A stretch of 64,000 nt of DNA from Oxyruncus cristatus. Its lineage: Eukaryota > Chordata > Aves > Passeriformes > Cotingidae. Positions within the stretch are counted from its first letter, which is position 1. Each line of letters begins with the position of its first letter. Shown here piece by piece: positions 40,500-53,125 of this stretch. Location: contig VXAY01004991.1 in the NCBI GenBank assembly GCA_013399855.1, positions 18,996 through 82,995 on the forward strand, written 5' to 3'. The position numbers were made by a program, and so were the translations under genes. The notes beneath the pieces were generated by a model that had not been told where the DNA came from, ran no database searches, and saw nothing but the letters and a program-made list of their open reading frames with translations.

Positions 40500-42505
40500 T
40501 CTTGGCTGCTCCAACAGGAATTTATTTTTCTTGGACAGATTTTCCCCAGCCCTTTCAATGACGTTCAGCCAAGACACACTCTCTACTCCAGGACTTTTCA
40601 CAAGGACTAGATAATGTTTGCTTCATGCCAAGACACCAGGCAGGAGACAGAATAAAAGTATCTGCAGAGAAAATCAGGCCAGTTTCCACCTTCTGAGCAA
40701 ACTCCCCTGCAGTTCAAGCACCACATTTTGAACCACATGCTCAGACTAATTTTATTTTCATCCTGCGTGAAGCCTGCAACAAATATCCAGCCATATAATA
40801 AAGAGTTGGAGAGGGAGAAGAGAGAGGAATATTGGCCTCTTTCTTTAATTTGGACCCTTTGCAATTAACAGTATGCTCCTTAATACTGGGCTTTGATTGG
40901 CAAGAACGGATTCTTCTGGAAGGTGGATATTTTTAGAAGATGTTCTGATTGGCAGCACTGAGACACCTCATCCAAGAGGCAGAGCTTCCATCATTATCCC
41001 AACTCTCCTCAGTCTCTCAGAATATCACGGTATCAACCTCACGAGGACTATTTTTTAATCTGAGATGTGTTCAGGAGGGTTTTCCTGTTGTTTTGGAGGA
41101 GAGGGAGTGGGAGGGAACAGAGCATTACTCACCCTGCAAGTCACCACTTTCCAGGAGTTGGGCTTTTCTAGAGAAGCAGATACTAAGTTTTTTTATTTTT
41201 TTTTTAAATAACTTAATTTTTTTTATTTACAAGCGGAAGCAAAGCATGTCACATTCACGTGTCTAAAAGCCAGGCCAAGAGCCAAAAAAACTGATTTGGG
41301 GCAACTTCCACTCGAGCAACCCACGAGCAAAGGCGGCAAACGAAAAGAGTTTGCAGTACTATGACACCCTTCCAGACCTCAACGCTTGGTAAAATGTAAA
41401 GAGGCTCACACAAAAGACCAGAACAGAGATTCTCAGTCTACTGAGAGTTCTAAAAATCTGCTGCAGACAGTGTTGTCGGGTTGACAGGACTCACCAACCC
41501 AAGGTCTGAGGCACAAAAACAGTACAAATGGGATCGCTCCTCACATCCCAGTGAGTTACACTGGGCAGAGTTGAAGACTTTGGGACCTCTCCGGCCTCGT
41601 GCCAGCTTTATTTGCACGTGTGGAACACATGGGACGTTTTCAAACGCACTCAAAACACTCTGAAGCCGAGAGTTTCACAAGAAAAGCAAAACACAAAAGT
41701 AATCGTACGAGAAACGAAGAGTCCATCGCTGCACGGCCTCACAGGAGGGGCCAAGGGGCCAAGTGGGCTCGGCAGCCAAACTATTACAGATTTGCACCTC
41801 CCCAGACCTGGAGGATTCCCAGCTTTGGAAAAGATATGACAAGTTGTTTTTTTTTCATTAAAGGAGTGGGAACAAGCCGTGGTAAGAACTAGAATTGTAA
41901 GGCAGCCGTTGTAGCTCAGCTGGAAGGGAGTTCACAGGTACTAGAGAGGGTGGGATGTTTTAATCTGAATAAAAAAAACAAAAAAGACCTTGGTACAAAG
42001 GGTAAAAAGTCCCTCTGAAATTATCGTACAGTCTCCTGCATTAAATGCCAGGACTTTAAAAGTCACATTACACAGCCTGCTCCATGGCGTTCTGAGACAA
42101 CAGAATAAATAGACAGTCACAAATTCTCAGAAAACCTCCTTCATCTCACCAAGCATCAGCTAAATAAATAAAACCAAGATGCTTTTGGACAAGTGACTCT
42201 CAGAAATGAAGTGAAACGCAGGAGAGCTCCATTACTTCAATTAATACTCCCGTTTGTACCAGGTCAGCAGTTCCCAAGGGCAACGAGGACAGGAGCACAC
42301 AAATCCCATCCCACTGTTCCTCCTGTGAAAAAATCCACGAGCATCCAACTCAGTCTAAAACTCCAGCTGATTTCTGTAGGACCAGAGAGTAAAGAAAAAA
42401 AATAAATAATTTTTTTAAAAAATGGAGAAAAGGATTTTCTGGATACATTTTCCTGAAAATTTTGGTCGCGGTCTCACACACCGGAAGGAAAATTACAGTT
42501 TTAAG

Positions 42506-42680
42506 GAATCACAGAAGGGACCTTGAAGATCATCAGGGTTGGAAGTGGCCTTAATGATCACCCAGTTCTACCCCCTGCCATGGACAGGGACACCTTCCAC
42601 TAGCCCAGGTTGCTCCAAGCCCCGTCCAACCCGGCCTTGGACACTTCCAGGGATGAAGAATCCACAACTTCTCAGAGCAA
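42506..42680 (-). repeat. CR1 LINE, 3' end with duplicated tail
   Basis: The tail motif GAAGGGACCTTGAAGATCAT is followed by a second version, TTGGAAGTGGCCTTAATGATC, and then the normal GGGACACCTTCCACTAGCCC. Confidence 0.85.
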
Positions 42681-43589
42681 GTAAGTTGTCTAATAAATTT
42701 AAGTAAAACCAAGTTGGTTGTTTTTTGTTGTTTGTTTGGGGGTTTTTTTCCCCCAGGAAGGCAACTACAGCAAGCCCAGAACAGGAAGATCACTCTGTGT
42801 ACTAGTCTGACTGGTGAAAAATTTAAACACCTACATCAGAGAGGGGAAAAAAACAAACAAAAAAAAAATCCTACTAGAAATCTCCAAAAGGAGGAGGGGA
42901 AAAAGTTTCAATTATATAAGGCAAAGACTGAAAGTAGCCAACTGCTCTGCATGCAGATGGCTGTTAACAAGCAGACAAGAAGTAGATGAAAGGGATTTTG
43001 AGGAATGCCACAACATCAGAGGGAAACAAAGGGAGGATTCCTCCAGCAGATTCACCCAGTAACACTCACAGACCCTCATTAGCAGGGACCACCTCGTTAG
43101 TGCCGCCAGGGGCTGCAGTGGTTCCCTCCCCGCTGGAGTCCTGCAGTCACTGCTTGCTCCAAGTCTCACAACTAAGAGCTGCTGGGAATTTACGACCAGA
43201 GTCTTCAGAGACGTGACCACGACGAAGAAAATACCCACAAAATCCTCAGACTCTTCTCCTGTCCAGGAGCCGCATCGCTGGGCACCGCCAAGTTTTCGGA
43301 TCGCCTCCTTTTAAGTTGGGGGAAGAATGGAAAGAGGAAGGAACGAAGAGAAGCGAGTACGAGACAACTAGAGCTGCTGTGCCTCCCCCCAACCATCAAC
43401 ACAAGCAGTGGACAAAGCCTGGTCCAGAAGGAATTCCCACCGGACACAAGAGCAGAGGAGACGGCAAACATGCAACTACTGCTCCTGGGGGAGAGGGAGA
43501 GAGCAAAGGGGATGGAAATTCTGGGTATAAGCAGGAGAAAATTCATATGCACGTTGAAAATTCAAGTTGAGAGAAAACTGGGGGTCTGC

Positions 43590-43902
43590 AGCTTCCTCCT
43601 CACGGGCAGTGGAGGGGCAAGCACTGATCTCTGCTCTCTAGGGCCCAGCGATATAAATGAGGTGACACCGTGTCAGGGCAGGGTCAGGTTGGATCTCAGG
43701 GAAAGGTTCTTCTCCCAGAGGGTGGTTGGCACTGACCAGGCTCCCCAGGGCAGTGGGCACAGCCCCGAGGCTGCCAGAGCTCCAGGAGGGTTTGGACAAC
43801 ACTCTGAGGGACAGGGTGGGATTGTTGGGGTGTCCTGGGCAGGGCCAGGGGTTGGGACTCAATGATTTCTGTGGGTTCCTTCCAACTCAGCAGATTCTAT
43901 GA
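43590..43902 (+). repeat. CR1 LINE, third subfamily (matches 56930-57400)
   Basis: The copy is distinguished by GGGTCAGGTTGGATCTCAGG, GGCACTGACCAGGCTCCCC and CTCCAGGAGGGTTTGGACAA, and ends in TCAGCAGATTCTATGAC. Compared by eye, the same stretch in the minus-strand copy at 56930-57400 differs at only about six of 125 positions. Confidence 0.88.
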
Positions 43903-44152
43903 CATTCTCACTTGTTCTTCACAAAGCCACCGAAAGGCCGAATCGAGTCATTTTCCCTTTAATTTATCAGAGAGGAGCACCTTGTCCTGGTACATAAATT
44001 CACTTGCTAGAGCACAAGAAAACATCTGTGCAATAATCAACTCAATTTGCAGAGCAGTTAATCTGATCAGGGCTTACCTGTACCCAGCCTGGAAGGCGTT
44101 TGGTTTCAGGAGTTTTAACATAACCAAAGCACTGCTGGTACTGACAGTAAAA

Positions 44153-44177
44153 GGGGGGGGGGGGGGGGGGGGGGGGG
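44153..44177. repeat. Poly-G homopolymer, 25 nt
   Basis: An uninterrupted G run follows CAGTAAAA and is followed by AACAAAAGG. In the KANSL1 transcript it is C25. Confidence 0.95.
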
Positions 44178-45242
44178 AACAAAAGGCAGAGCTGTGCCAT
44201 GACAACTAGGATGGGTTATGAAAGCTCTCTATCCTCAGAGGATACTATTTGGAAAATAAATACTACCTCAGGAGCGAGCACACGGGAGAACTGGCTGCAA
44301 AAGGAACCAGAACTCTTTATGTTAAAAAGACCTGGCCATGAATACAGGAGAGGCGATGCAGAGGGGGAGGAGGGACACTGGGGCACCTCTGACAAGTCAA
44401 AGATTCACACAAAAGAGTGAAGGAGCACAGAGCTGCTGTAACTGGAGACAGATGTAATTTCCCTGTTAGGAAGAATTCAAAGAACAGCTCGTGTTCAGGA
44501 AAAAAAAAAGGCAGGTAAAAAAGAAAAACCAGCAAGTTACACACTTCATAAACCGAGCTAAGATCTAATACCCGCCACCATGTCAATTAAAGGCTTCAGG
44601 TAAGACTTTTCTACAAGTATCACTTATTAAAAATAGGTTTAAATAACTAAGAGTTAAGCTGGTTTTGGGCTTCCTGCCCATTTCCAGAGGCAGGGAGAGG
44701 GGGGATGGTAGGGGGGAGTGAGTGAGGGCTGAATATGGAAAGCTGTCTTTAGGCACAATATGAATCATCACACTGAGGAATCTTCTTTAAGTGGCTGGCT
44801 ACTACTCAAACAGATTTATTTTATTTAAAATGGGAAGGTTTTGACCAATATATGCACAGCAAACCTTGAAGAAGTCATTAGATGACACTCAGCTGGGTCT
44901 ATTACAATGAAAAATGCTTGAAAATTAATCTGTATCAATTTAATCCGCCCTGACATAGGAGAAGTGGTTAATGCCTTGAGAGATTCCCTAATGTGGTTGG
45001 TTTCTTCACATTATTTTCTGCTGTCTCAGTATAAACAGCACCTTGCCTTTGACTTTGAGAAATCCCTGCTAATGGCAGGAGAGCTCCCCTACAACATGGA
45101 AGGAGCAGAGAGGGAGAGAATCATTTTCTTGTTTTAGTCGGAGACAGTAAAAAGCCACCACCACAAAATGTTGCATACATGGAGCAGGAGCCCTGCAAGT
45201 GTTCTGCATTCAAAATGCAGATCCACAGAAGGCTGATTGTCT

Positions 45243-45273
45243 CTTTTTTTTCTTTTCTTTTTTTTTTTTTTTT
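45243..45273. repeat. T-rich tract
   Basis: T runs separated by two C bases. On the KANSL1 sense strand it is an A-rich tract. Confidence 0.9.
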
Positions 45274-46238
45274 GAAATAGCCAGCACTGGAATAGCAGAA
45301 GTCACATGGAGAAGGGCTCCAATTCACACAAAAATGGGCAGTTTTAGCTGCTGCAGTTTTTATTCATGCGACTGCCCCAGCCCAGGAATAGCAATGGCTG
45401 CTGAACAGAAATAATCTCCCCCTGCCCCCGGGATGTGGGATTCCAGCGGAGGGAAAAACGCCGCTAGGAACACGGAGAGCCATCACCTCTCCACATCACA
45501 ACCACATGGATCACGAGCTGGGACCACAGGAAATGATTCTGTCAGGGCAGAGCCAAGATCACAGAGCACCAAAGCGCCTTCAAAGCCACCTGTGCCTCGC
45601 TCAGCTCTCCCCTGTGGATCAGACATACTCCTGCCCTGCTCCCTGTGTGGACACAGAGGGATGGGCTCTGTTTTCCAGCTTCTTCCCAGGGTTCAGGGAA
45701 GTGCACAAGGCACAGAGAGGCCACCTCTGAGCACAGAAACCTCCTGCTCAAGCCCTGTTCAGGCCAGTCACTGCAGGGACAGCAGCACACTGGGCTTTGG
45801 CCACCTGGAATGCAGAATCCCCCAAAAATCCAGGGTGCAAAGCAGTGAGTTTATGATTTGGTAACACCTCCTGCAACCCAGTGAGAAGCAACTTCCAGAG
45901 GCACACACACCCCTGGAAGTGGAGCTGCTCATCACTCAGTGCCAGCACAGAGTGCACGGAGAAGGAGGAAAACAACATCCCAAGGTCCAGGAATGAGCCA
46001 GGACTGGGAGCCGCTGCTGCAGGGGAAAAAAAAAAACAAAAAAAAAACACCAAAAAAAACCAAAAGGAGTCCTCTCCAAAGTGAAATGGGCAGAAGAAAT
46101 GTGTTAACTACCAGTCAGGGTCCGAAGCAGCCAGAGGACAAGGGCACGGCAGAACGGGCTGTCACTATTCCCAAGCTTGGGAATTATGGCAGGGAAAAAT
46201 CAGAGCACGGCCGAGCAGAGCCAGCACGGAACTGTCCG

Positions 46239-46380
46239 AACCCTCCAGCCATTCATGGGCTGCATCCAGAGGGCACAGCGCCCTCCACACCTTCCAGCCA
46301 TCCACAGGCTCCATCCAGAGGGCACAGGACCCTCCACACCCTCTGGTCATCAATGGGCTCCATCCAGAGGGCACTGCCCA
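46239..46380. repeat. 49-bp minisatellite, about three copies
   Basis: The core CATCCAGAGGGCAC recurs at 46263, 46312 and 46361, exactly 49 bp apart, with intervening CCCTCCACACC and TCCATCCAGAGG parts. Confidence 0.9.
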
Positions 46381-47564
46381 TGGCAAGGACCAGCTCCTAT
46401 TTAATATATACCCACATATTTAACACATGCACGCAAACATCCCTCTCTAAACCCTCTTTCTCCAAGAAACCTTTCTCTTTTTTTTGTGATTTAGGTCTAC
46501 TGCATCTACATAAACCCCCTTTGGTTCTCTCTCAAGAGCAGATTGAATTTGCTAATGCAAGGCAACATCACCAGGCCTGAAACAGCCCAAGCTCAACACT
46601 GGGCATTAAAGTGGGAGCCACCAGGGAATTCAGGAATTGCAGATTGCCTGTAGAGCCTGTGAGCTGCCTCAAAAGCTTCTAAATGAAGACATCCAAGTTT
46701 ATCTCAGCTAAGCTCAGAGCCCCCCACGAAAGCCAACAGGGCAGCAGCTCCAAATCTTTAACTAAATATTAAGAAGGAGATGAGCTCCAACTGCACACGG
46801 ACTGGGATGAGAAGCACTTCAGAGAGAAAATATTTGTTACCTGGACCTGGAGAGCGAACGACAGCGGAATATTCCCAAAGCTTCACCTGGAGTAGCAGAG
46901 AGGAAATATTGTGGCAAATATTCCCAGGATGACTGGAGCTCTCTTTTTTTTCCCCCCCCCTGTTTGCTGGCCAAGACCAATTCAATCCACAGACGGCTGC
47001 TCGCTCTGGGCACTACATCAAATCCCTTCCCTCTGCCTCACACATCAGGCTCACTTCCCCCACCCTGCCCTGGATTCACACTGCCTTCCATTAATATTTT
47101 AAAGTCCTGCCTTAGACAAATAAAATTCCTGCTACATTTCTTACAACACCGTTATGTGTTACTATGGAAACCTGCTAAAATGTCACAAAAGCCTAAAGCT
47201 CTGCCCGAAGAAGAACCCTGATCCTCCTTAGTTCTCTGTTTGGGTAATTTGACGATCAGATGTTTCGAGCCCAGTATAAATAAAAGGTCACTATTATAGT
47301 GGGAGGTGTGTTTTATTTTCTGCGTGGTTTTAAATTACTGAATATTTCATTAAGCCAGCAGCCAAACGAAGTCATTTTTCACAAACCCACCCCGTCAGGA
47401 GGTACTTTTTAAGCAGAGAAATGACGTTCAAAACTCGCTGAAATTCAGTGCTGGCTGAGAAGACACCTGAAACTGCAGTGAACTTGTGTCAAAGCTACCC
47501 CTTTGCTCTCACTCCTCTGACTGTTCCACTGTAGAAAGTGGGAGAGAACTCAAAAGCAGCGTGG

Positions 47565-48124
47565 GCAGCAGGGGAGGGGGGATTCTGCCCCTCTGCTCTG
47601 CTCAGGTGAGACCCCCCTGCAGAGCTGCTCCAGCCCTGGAAAACAACACAGCAAGGACATGGAGCTGCTGGAGAGAGTCCAGAGGAGGCACCAAGATGGT
47701 CAGAGGGATGGAGCAGCTCTGCTGGGAGGAAAGGCTGGGAGAGCTGGGATTGCTCAGCCTGGAGAAGGTTCAGGGTGACCTCACTGTGGCCTTCCAGGAC
47801 CTGAAGAGGCTCCAGGAAACATGGAGGGAGACTGTTTCCAAGGGCCTGGAGTGATGGGACAAGGGGGAATAGCTTCACACTGCGAGAAAGTAGGTTTAGA
47901 TTAGAGATTAGGAAAAAAATTCTTCCCAGTGAGGGTGGGGAGGCCCTGGCACAGTTGCCCAGAGAAGCTGGGGCTGCCCCTGGATTTCTGGAAGTCTCCA
48001 AGGCCAGGGTGGAGGGGGCTTGGAGCAACCTGGGCTAGTGGAAGGTGTCCCTGCCCATGGCAGGGGTTGGCACTGGGTGGGCTTTAAGGTCCCTTCCCAC
48101 CCAAGCCATTCCGTGACTCCGTGA
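47565..48124 (+). repeat. CR1 LINE, ~560 bp (matches 58649-59180)
   Basis: This is the longest plus-strand copy. It starts near CTCAGGTGAGACCCCCCTGC and includes GGTCAGAGGGATGGAGCAGC, GAAACATGGAGGGAGACTG and the standard 3' part, ending in CATTCCGTGACTCCGTGA. It is very similar along its length to the minus-strand copy at 58649-59180. Confidence 0.92.
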
Positions 48125-48164
48125 ACGCATTTTACAGTCAGGATGCACAGATTTAAGTGACGAG

Positions 48165-48196
48165 GGAGCTCTGACTCTTCAGGAGCTCTGACTCTT
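48165..48196. repeat. 17-bp tandem duplication
   Basis: GGAGCTCTGACTCTT occurs at 48165 and again at 48182. Confidence 0.85.
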
Positions 48197-50315
48197 TAAA
48201 ATGGGCTGGGCCTCTTGGAGAATCACACACTTGTGGAGGGAGCACCCTGTGCTCATTCATAAGGCAGCACAAATTAATGTGCCTCAGAAGCAGGAGCCGT
48301 CACGGGATGTGCCAGCCGAGCTCTGCCACCACTATCACAGGGAACATCTCGTTTTGCAGCTGAGACGTCGTGGTTGCATCAGGGAGAGAAAACAGCCATC
48401 TGCCAAGGGGGTCACCCTCGGTAACCGGGCGGCTCACAACTAACACGGGAGCTTGAAATCCATCGCCGGGTGACCTCCCCGCCACGGAGAACGGCTGGGA
48501 CAGGCAGGGCTGGGCACAGAGCTGAAGGCTGGGGTTTGTTTGGGGAGGGGCAGGGATTACGGAAAGCACCCTCAGCACGACCAATCTGCAGCAAAATATT
48601 TGAGACAGCACAACAAAAGCTGTGGACTGAAGGTCTTGAGAGCACAAGACTGACTGTCTGTCCCCTTTTAAATATCCTCCCTCACCAAAGCATCATCCCC
48701 CTGGCTGCTGATGCAATGCAATGAAATAGCAGGTTTACAGGAAAGTCCCAGGCACCACCAGCAAATCCTTGACTCGGAGTGCCCTGTGCCAGGTACCCTG
48801 CCCATAAATAGCTCCCTCGGTGCCGAGGTCAAAGCTGGAGCAGGCATTCCAGAAAGTAACCCTATCACAGGGAAGGTCAGAGGGGGGGTGAAAAGAAATA
48901 GGGGGGAAGGGAAAAAGAAAAAAGGGGAAGAAAAGGAGCTGGATGTTACCTCAGCAAACCATTTCAGTACTTCAAGTGAAAGCAAGTCTTTCAAATGCAG
49001 AGCCACAACCAGAGACAGCTCGGACTGAGGTGGGGAGCTGAACCATCCCCAGCTGGCCCCAGAGATGTGAAGGGCAACTGCGACAAACCCAGTGGCAATT
49101 CATGTTCCTCTTTCCACCTCCCAGCTGAATTTCTGGCTTTAAGTCACAGGCCCACAGGCCTTAAGTCCTTTCTTTCATTCTCAACCCCAGCAAGTAAAAC
49201 CAAGTCAATTTTTCAAGTTCTCTCCCACCTAAAGCGTTTTCTCTGAGGACGGCCCAGCAAAGCCACCCAGTTCTCCGAGCCTTTGAAACAAGACACTTGC
49301 AAAACGCCCCATACATCCAGGGTGTGCCCAAAACACGCTCCGTGGAAAAATCTCTTGGGGTGGTGCCAGTTTAGCAAGGAAAACATTTTTCCCCCAGCTG
49401 GAAGTCTAATGCAGCCGAGCCAGTGCAACCAGAACGGATCTGCTGGTGGGGAGAACAAAGGAGGGGAGGGGGGAAAGCCCATCTCACTGCAGAATGAAAC
49501 CCCAAATCTTTCAAGAAGACATCTGGGAGCCCTTTACAAGCTCTTCTTTAAAGGAATTCCACCTTCGCCATTGCTTCAATTTTAAATCTAAGCCCCGCAG
49601 AAATTCCAATCTCAGCCATGCAGTAATTTTTGGGCTTGTGGCAGTATTAGCCACGAATAAAAATGCAGCTCTGAGCTGTGGCTGCCTCACAGACGCTGGT
49701 GTAACACAATATAAGTCTCTCCCCATCCCCCACGGTGGTATATTAGACTTCAATACTGGAGATCAGCTCTAAACGGGGCCCCTCTCCCTCGCTCAAACAC
49801 CAACTTCCATTTCACAGGAGACAGGCAAGTACCACATTAGGTTTTTAATGCCAGTTCACATTCTCAAACTTCACCCCCAAAAAATTGTTTTCTGCTGCTT
49901 CAGATGCTCTGACAGGCTTTTTCCACTGAAAAGCAAAGTAAATATTTATACAGCCCTATCCAAAGTGTCACCCACAAGTCCTAAAAAAATCTGAACTGCA
50001 GCCTGCTCTTGCTTGCTGCCCCACTGGGTAAGGGCTACAAAGACAAAGAGCAGTTTATTGGCAGTGCCAGACACCAAATCATTCCCAGTCCTCCACATCA
50101 TCTTCCACACACCAGCTCAGCACGGCCCGAGAAACAGGGGAAGAAGACCCGACTCCAGACAGAGCAACCCAAAACCCTGCCAGAGCACGAAGGGCATCTG
50201 CCGCAGAGATGCTTTGCCTGCATCAACACCCCCAAACTCAAATGTTTCCTTTGAACCGCAGCACCCGAACCCGTCGTCATTCCTTGCACATGTGACCCGA
50301 CACGGAGCGATGGTT

Positions 50316-50370
50316 CACAGAATCCCAGACTGGTGAAGGGGCTTTAAAAACCACCCTACCGTCTATAAAA
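50316..50370 (-). repeat. CR1 LINE tail fragment
   Basis: TTCACAGAATCCCAGACTGG is followed by a decayed AAGGGGCTTTAAAAACCACC. It is short and diverged. Confidence 0.6.
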
Positions 50371-51269
50371 GGTGTACTGCGACCAGTAACAACCCTATTC
50401 TCATTCGCCCTCTTTTCTCACAAGCAGGAGGGATGTGGAGTGTCGTGTCCTACTTACTCCAGTACCTGATTAAGCATTTTTGAACAATGAACTGCTCTAT
50501 TGTTCTGCTTTCAAATGCAAAGCAAGAGCACTTCAGGACTCGCTCCCTCTTCCCAACTGAAAGAGGCTTAAGGGACATCTCTCCTGATCAACACTTGGAT
50601 TACAGCAATTCAGGTCCAGCATACGCCAGTTTTCATAAATAGCTGAAAAACAGAGTTAAGCACCGTGCTGACATCAGCACTTACAAGCAAAGATAGAAGT
50701 AAGCAAGAAAAACACCCAAAAAAAAAAAAAATCAAGCAGGTAACTAAAAAAGTTCATAAAGAGGAAAAGAGAAATTTTTAGGATTGCTCTGCATGAATCA
50801 TTCAGTGAAATGCGGTTTTGACCAGCAGGAAAAGCTTCCTTAGTCTCCATGGCATGGGATTTGCCATCGGAATTACAGTCCCACGAAGTCACAGATTTGA
50901 GAAATACTATCTAATTGCTCTGGAGGTACAGGCTTTATTATCATGCTCTCACTTGAAAAACGTGAGAGAGAAAAAAATCAGAATTTGTAAACCCCATTCC
51001 TCAGTCAGCTGATGCACCAACTGCGACCACCCCTCAAACAACCCCCAGTGCAAGTGCCTCGTGCATCCCTACCCAACACAGGCCTCGGAAATTAGCGCTG
51101 GGAAAAGCGCTTCTTTGTGAGAAATCTTAATTACCACTCCAAGCCCAGCAACTCCAAAATCCCGGCAGCACAACGTGACGCAGCACAGGGAGGGGACAAC
51201 ACACGGGCTGTGAAATGATTCACTGCAACGCCAAAGTGCAGAAGGTGCTCGGATTTCCCACCAGTAAAT

Positions 51270-51303
51270 GGGAATAATTAAAGCGCACGGGAATAATTAA
51301 AGG
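51270..51303. repeat. 19-bp tandem duplication with TAATTA
   Basis: GGGAATAATTAAAG occurs at 51270 and again at 51289. Confidence 0.85.
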
Positions 51304-51942
51304 CATCGTGGCCATAGGCATCGTAACAACCACAACTGAACGCTGTAGGTGCTGCCTGACCCCTTGGAAAAGGTCCTGTGGGAAGCCAGTGGTGTGAGAA
51401 GTTGGTCACTAGGAACTTCAGCTCCCTCTCAGCAGCTTGGTGCAACTGCCAACCAAACAGTGGCTTTCCAGATAAGAAACCTGAGCTAAAAGATAAGTCC
51501 CAGTCAAATATTTGGTTTCGCTACTTTTTCAGAAAGTTTTTCCATGGTACAGACTGAAGTTGAGGATTAGAGACTAAATCACCTACCTCTCACCAGCGCA
51601 TGCCTATGCTGCTGTTTGACATAACTGATCAGCCAAAAATAACTGATAAATTCTGATGAAACTTGTCTACAGGCAAACACAAGAAAACCAGAGAACCAAC
51701 CAGCCCGAGAAAAGCAACTGCTATAAAGGTGCAGCAGTCACGTGAAATATTTCCTACTTGTATGTATTAGCACAGGGTCACAGAAACACCAGGACTCTGA
51801 CGACTTGCTAAACCATCACTCGGCCACACAAGCCAGATTCCAGCCAGCAGCTCTCCAGCAATGGCAGGAATTCCATGCCCTGCTCCAAGCCACCTTTCAC
51901 AAACAGCACTTCCTGATCCCACCACACTGAGAGCAGCAGAGA

Positions 51943-52130
51943 ACCAAGAAATGGGTTGGGTTAGAAGGGAACCTCACGGCTCATCCAGTGCCACCCCCTG
52001 CCATGAACAGGGACACCTTCCACCAGCCCAGGTTGCTCCAAGCCCCATCCAACCTGGCCTTGGACACTTCCAGGGATCCAGGGGCAGCCCCAGTTTCTCT
52101 GGGCAACCTGTGCCAGGGCCTCACCATTCC
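51943..52130 (-). repeat. CR1 LINE, 3' end
   Basis: It runs from AAATGGGTTGGGTTAGAAGG to CCTGTGCCAGGGCCTCACC. The octamers are lost. Confidence 0.9.
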
Positions 52131-53030
52131 AAAAGGGCACTTGGGCCCTCCCAAAGTCGCACAGGTTTCACAGTCACAGGCAGCTCCTGCCTCCAGTCAT
52201 ACCCAGCCAAAGAAGTTGGGATTCTCTGCAGGAGAGGCTCCAACCTGCCTTCCTCACCTCTAGAGCTGAGGCAAAGCTGCCTTCTCCTGATCCTCGCTCT
52301 GCCCCACTCACTTTTGGGGCGACATGTAAGAGGATCTCAGCTGTGAGGCAGAGCTGTGTGTTACTAACAGGAGAGAGGGTGAAGTGTAACGTGGTGGTCC
52401 TGGATGGACATAAAACCCAAGGACAGCACGGCCCAACCCTGCCTGCGCACGCCTGCCTTCCCCAGCAGCTGCCTGAGAACCAGCAGCACCTTGTCAAACC
52501 CAGCCCAGGGCTGGCAGGCCTTCCCAAAGGTGTAACAAATACCTCCCTGCTTTGTTTATGCATTGCACGATGGCCTGGTTATGCACCTGAGGGACAGCAC
52601 CTTCCTGGGCAGTACGTCTGGGAGTGCTTTAAAAGGACCTACCAGGTTCTGATACACCCCTAATGCTGCTGGAAGGATGTAATTCCTCAGAGAGATGCTG
52701 CTCCATAGGCAGGTCAGAAGAGTACAAACGCTTCAAAATCTGTCCTTGACCAGATACTGATTCTGGAATGCCACCACCCCAGAAAAACTCAAAGGTCAGC
52801 TCTTATCTAAGCGTGATGTAAGCAGTCTTTGTTTCTTTTGCCTGCTCCTACTTGAATCCCAGAGGCAGTTGGTGACATGGCCCCTCAGTGCCAGCGGGCC
52901 AGGAAAACTGTTTGTAGCACAACTCTCACTGCAGGTCTAGAAGGAAGCAGATGTTTTTGGGGGGAAGGCAGAGGCACCCAGAGGCAATAGAGAGCCAAGG
53001 GACGGTGACTGTGGAATGAGACAGAAGTTT

Positions 53031-53125
53031 ACAGAATCACAGAATATTTAGGGTTGGAAGGGATTTCTGGAGGTCACCCAGTCCGACCCAGGTTACACAG
53101 GAACACATCCAGGCACTTTGGAATA
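53031..53125 (-). repeat. CR1 LINE tail, further subfamily
   Basis: TCACAGAATATTTAGGGTTG, then TTTCTGGAGGTCACCCAGTC and CACAGGAACACATCCAGGC. This is the tail form with a short 'CATCCAGG' body. Confidence 0.8.

Noticed and set aside
41905..41990. tRNA-like GTTGTAGCTCAGCTGG (A-box-like)
   Set aside because: No B box (GGTTCGANTCC) follows at the right distance and no cloverleaf can be drawn.
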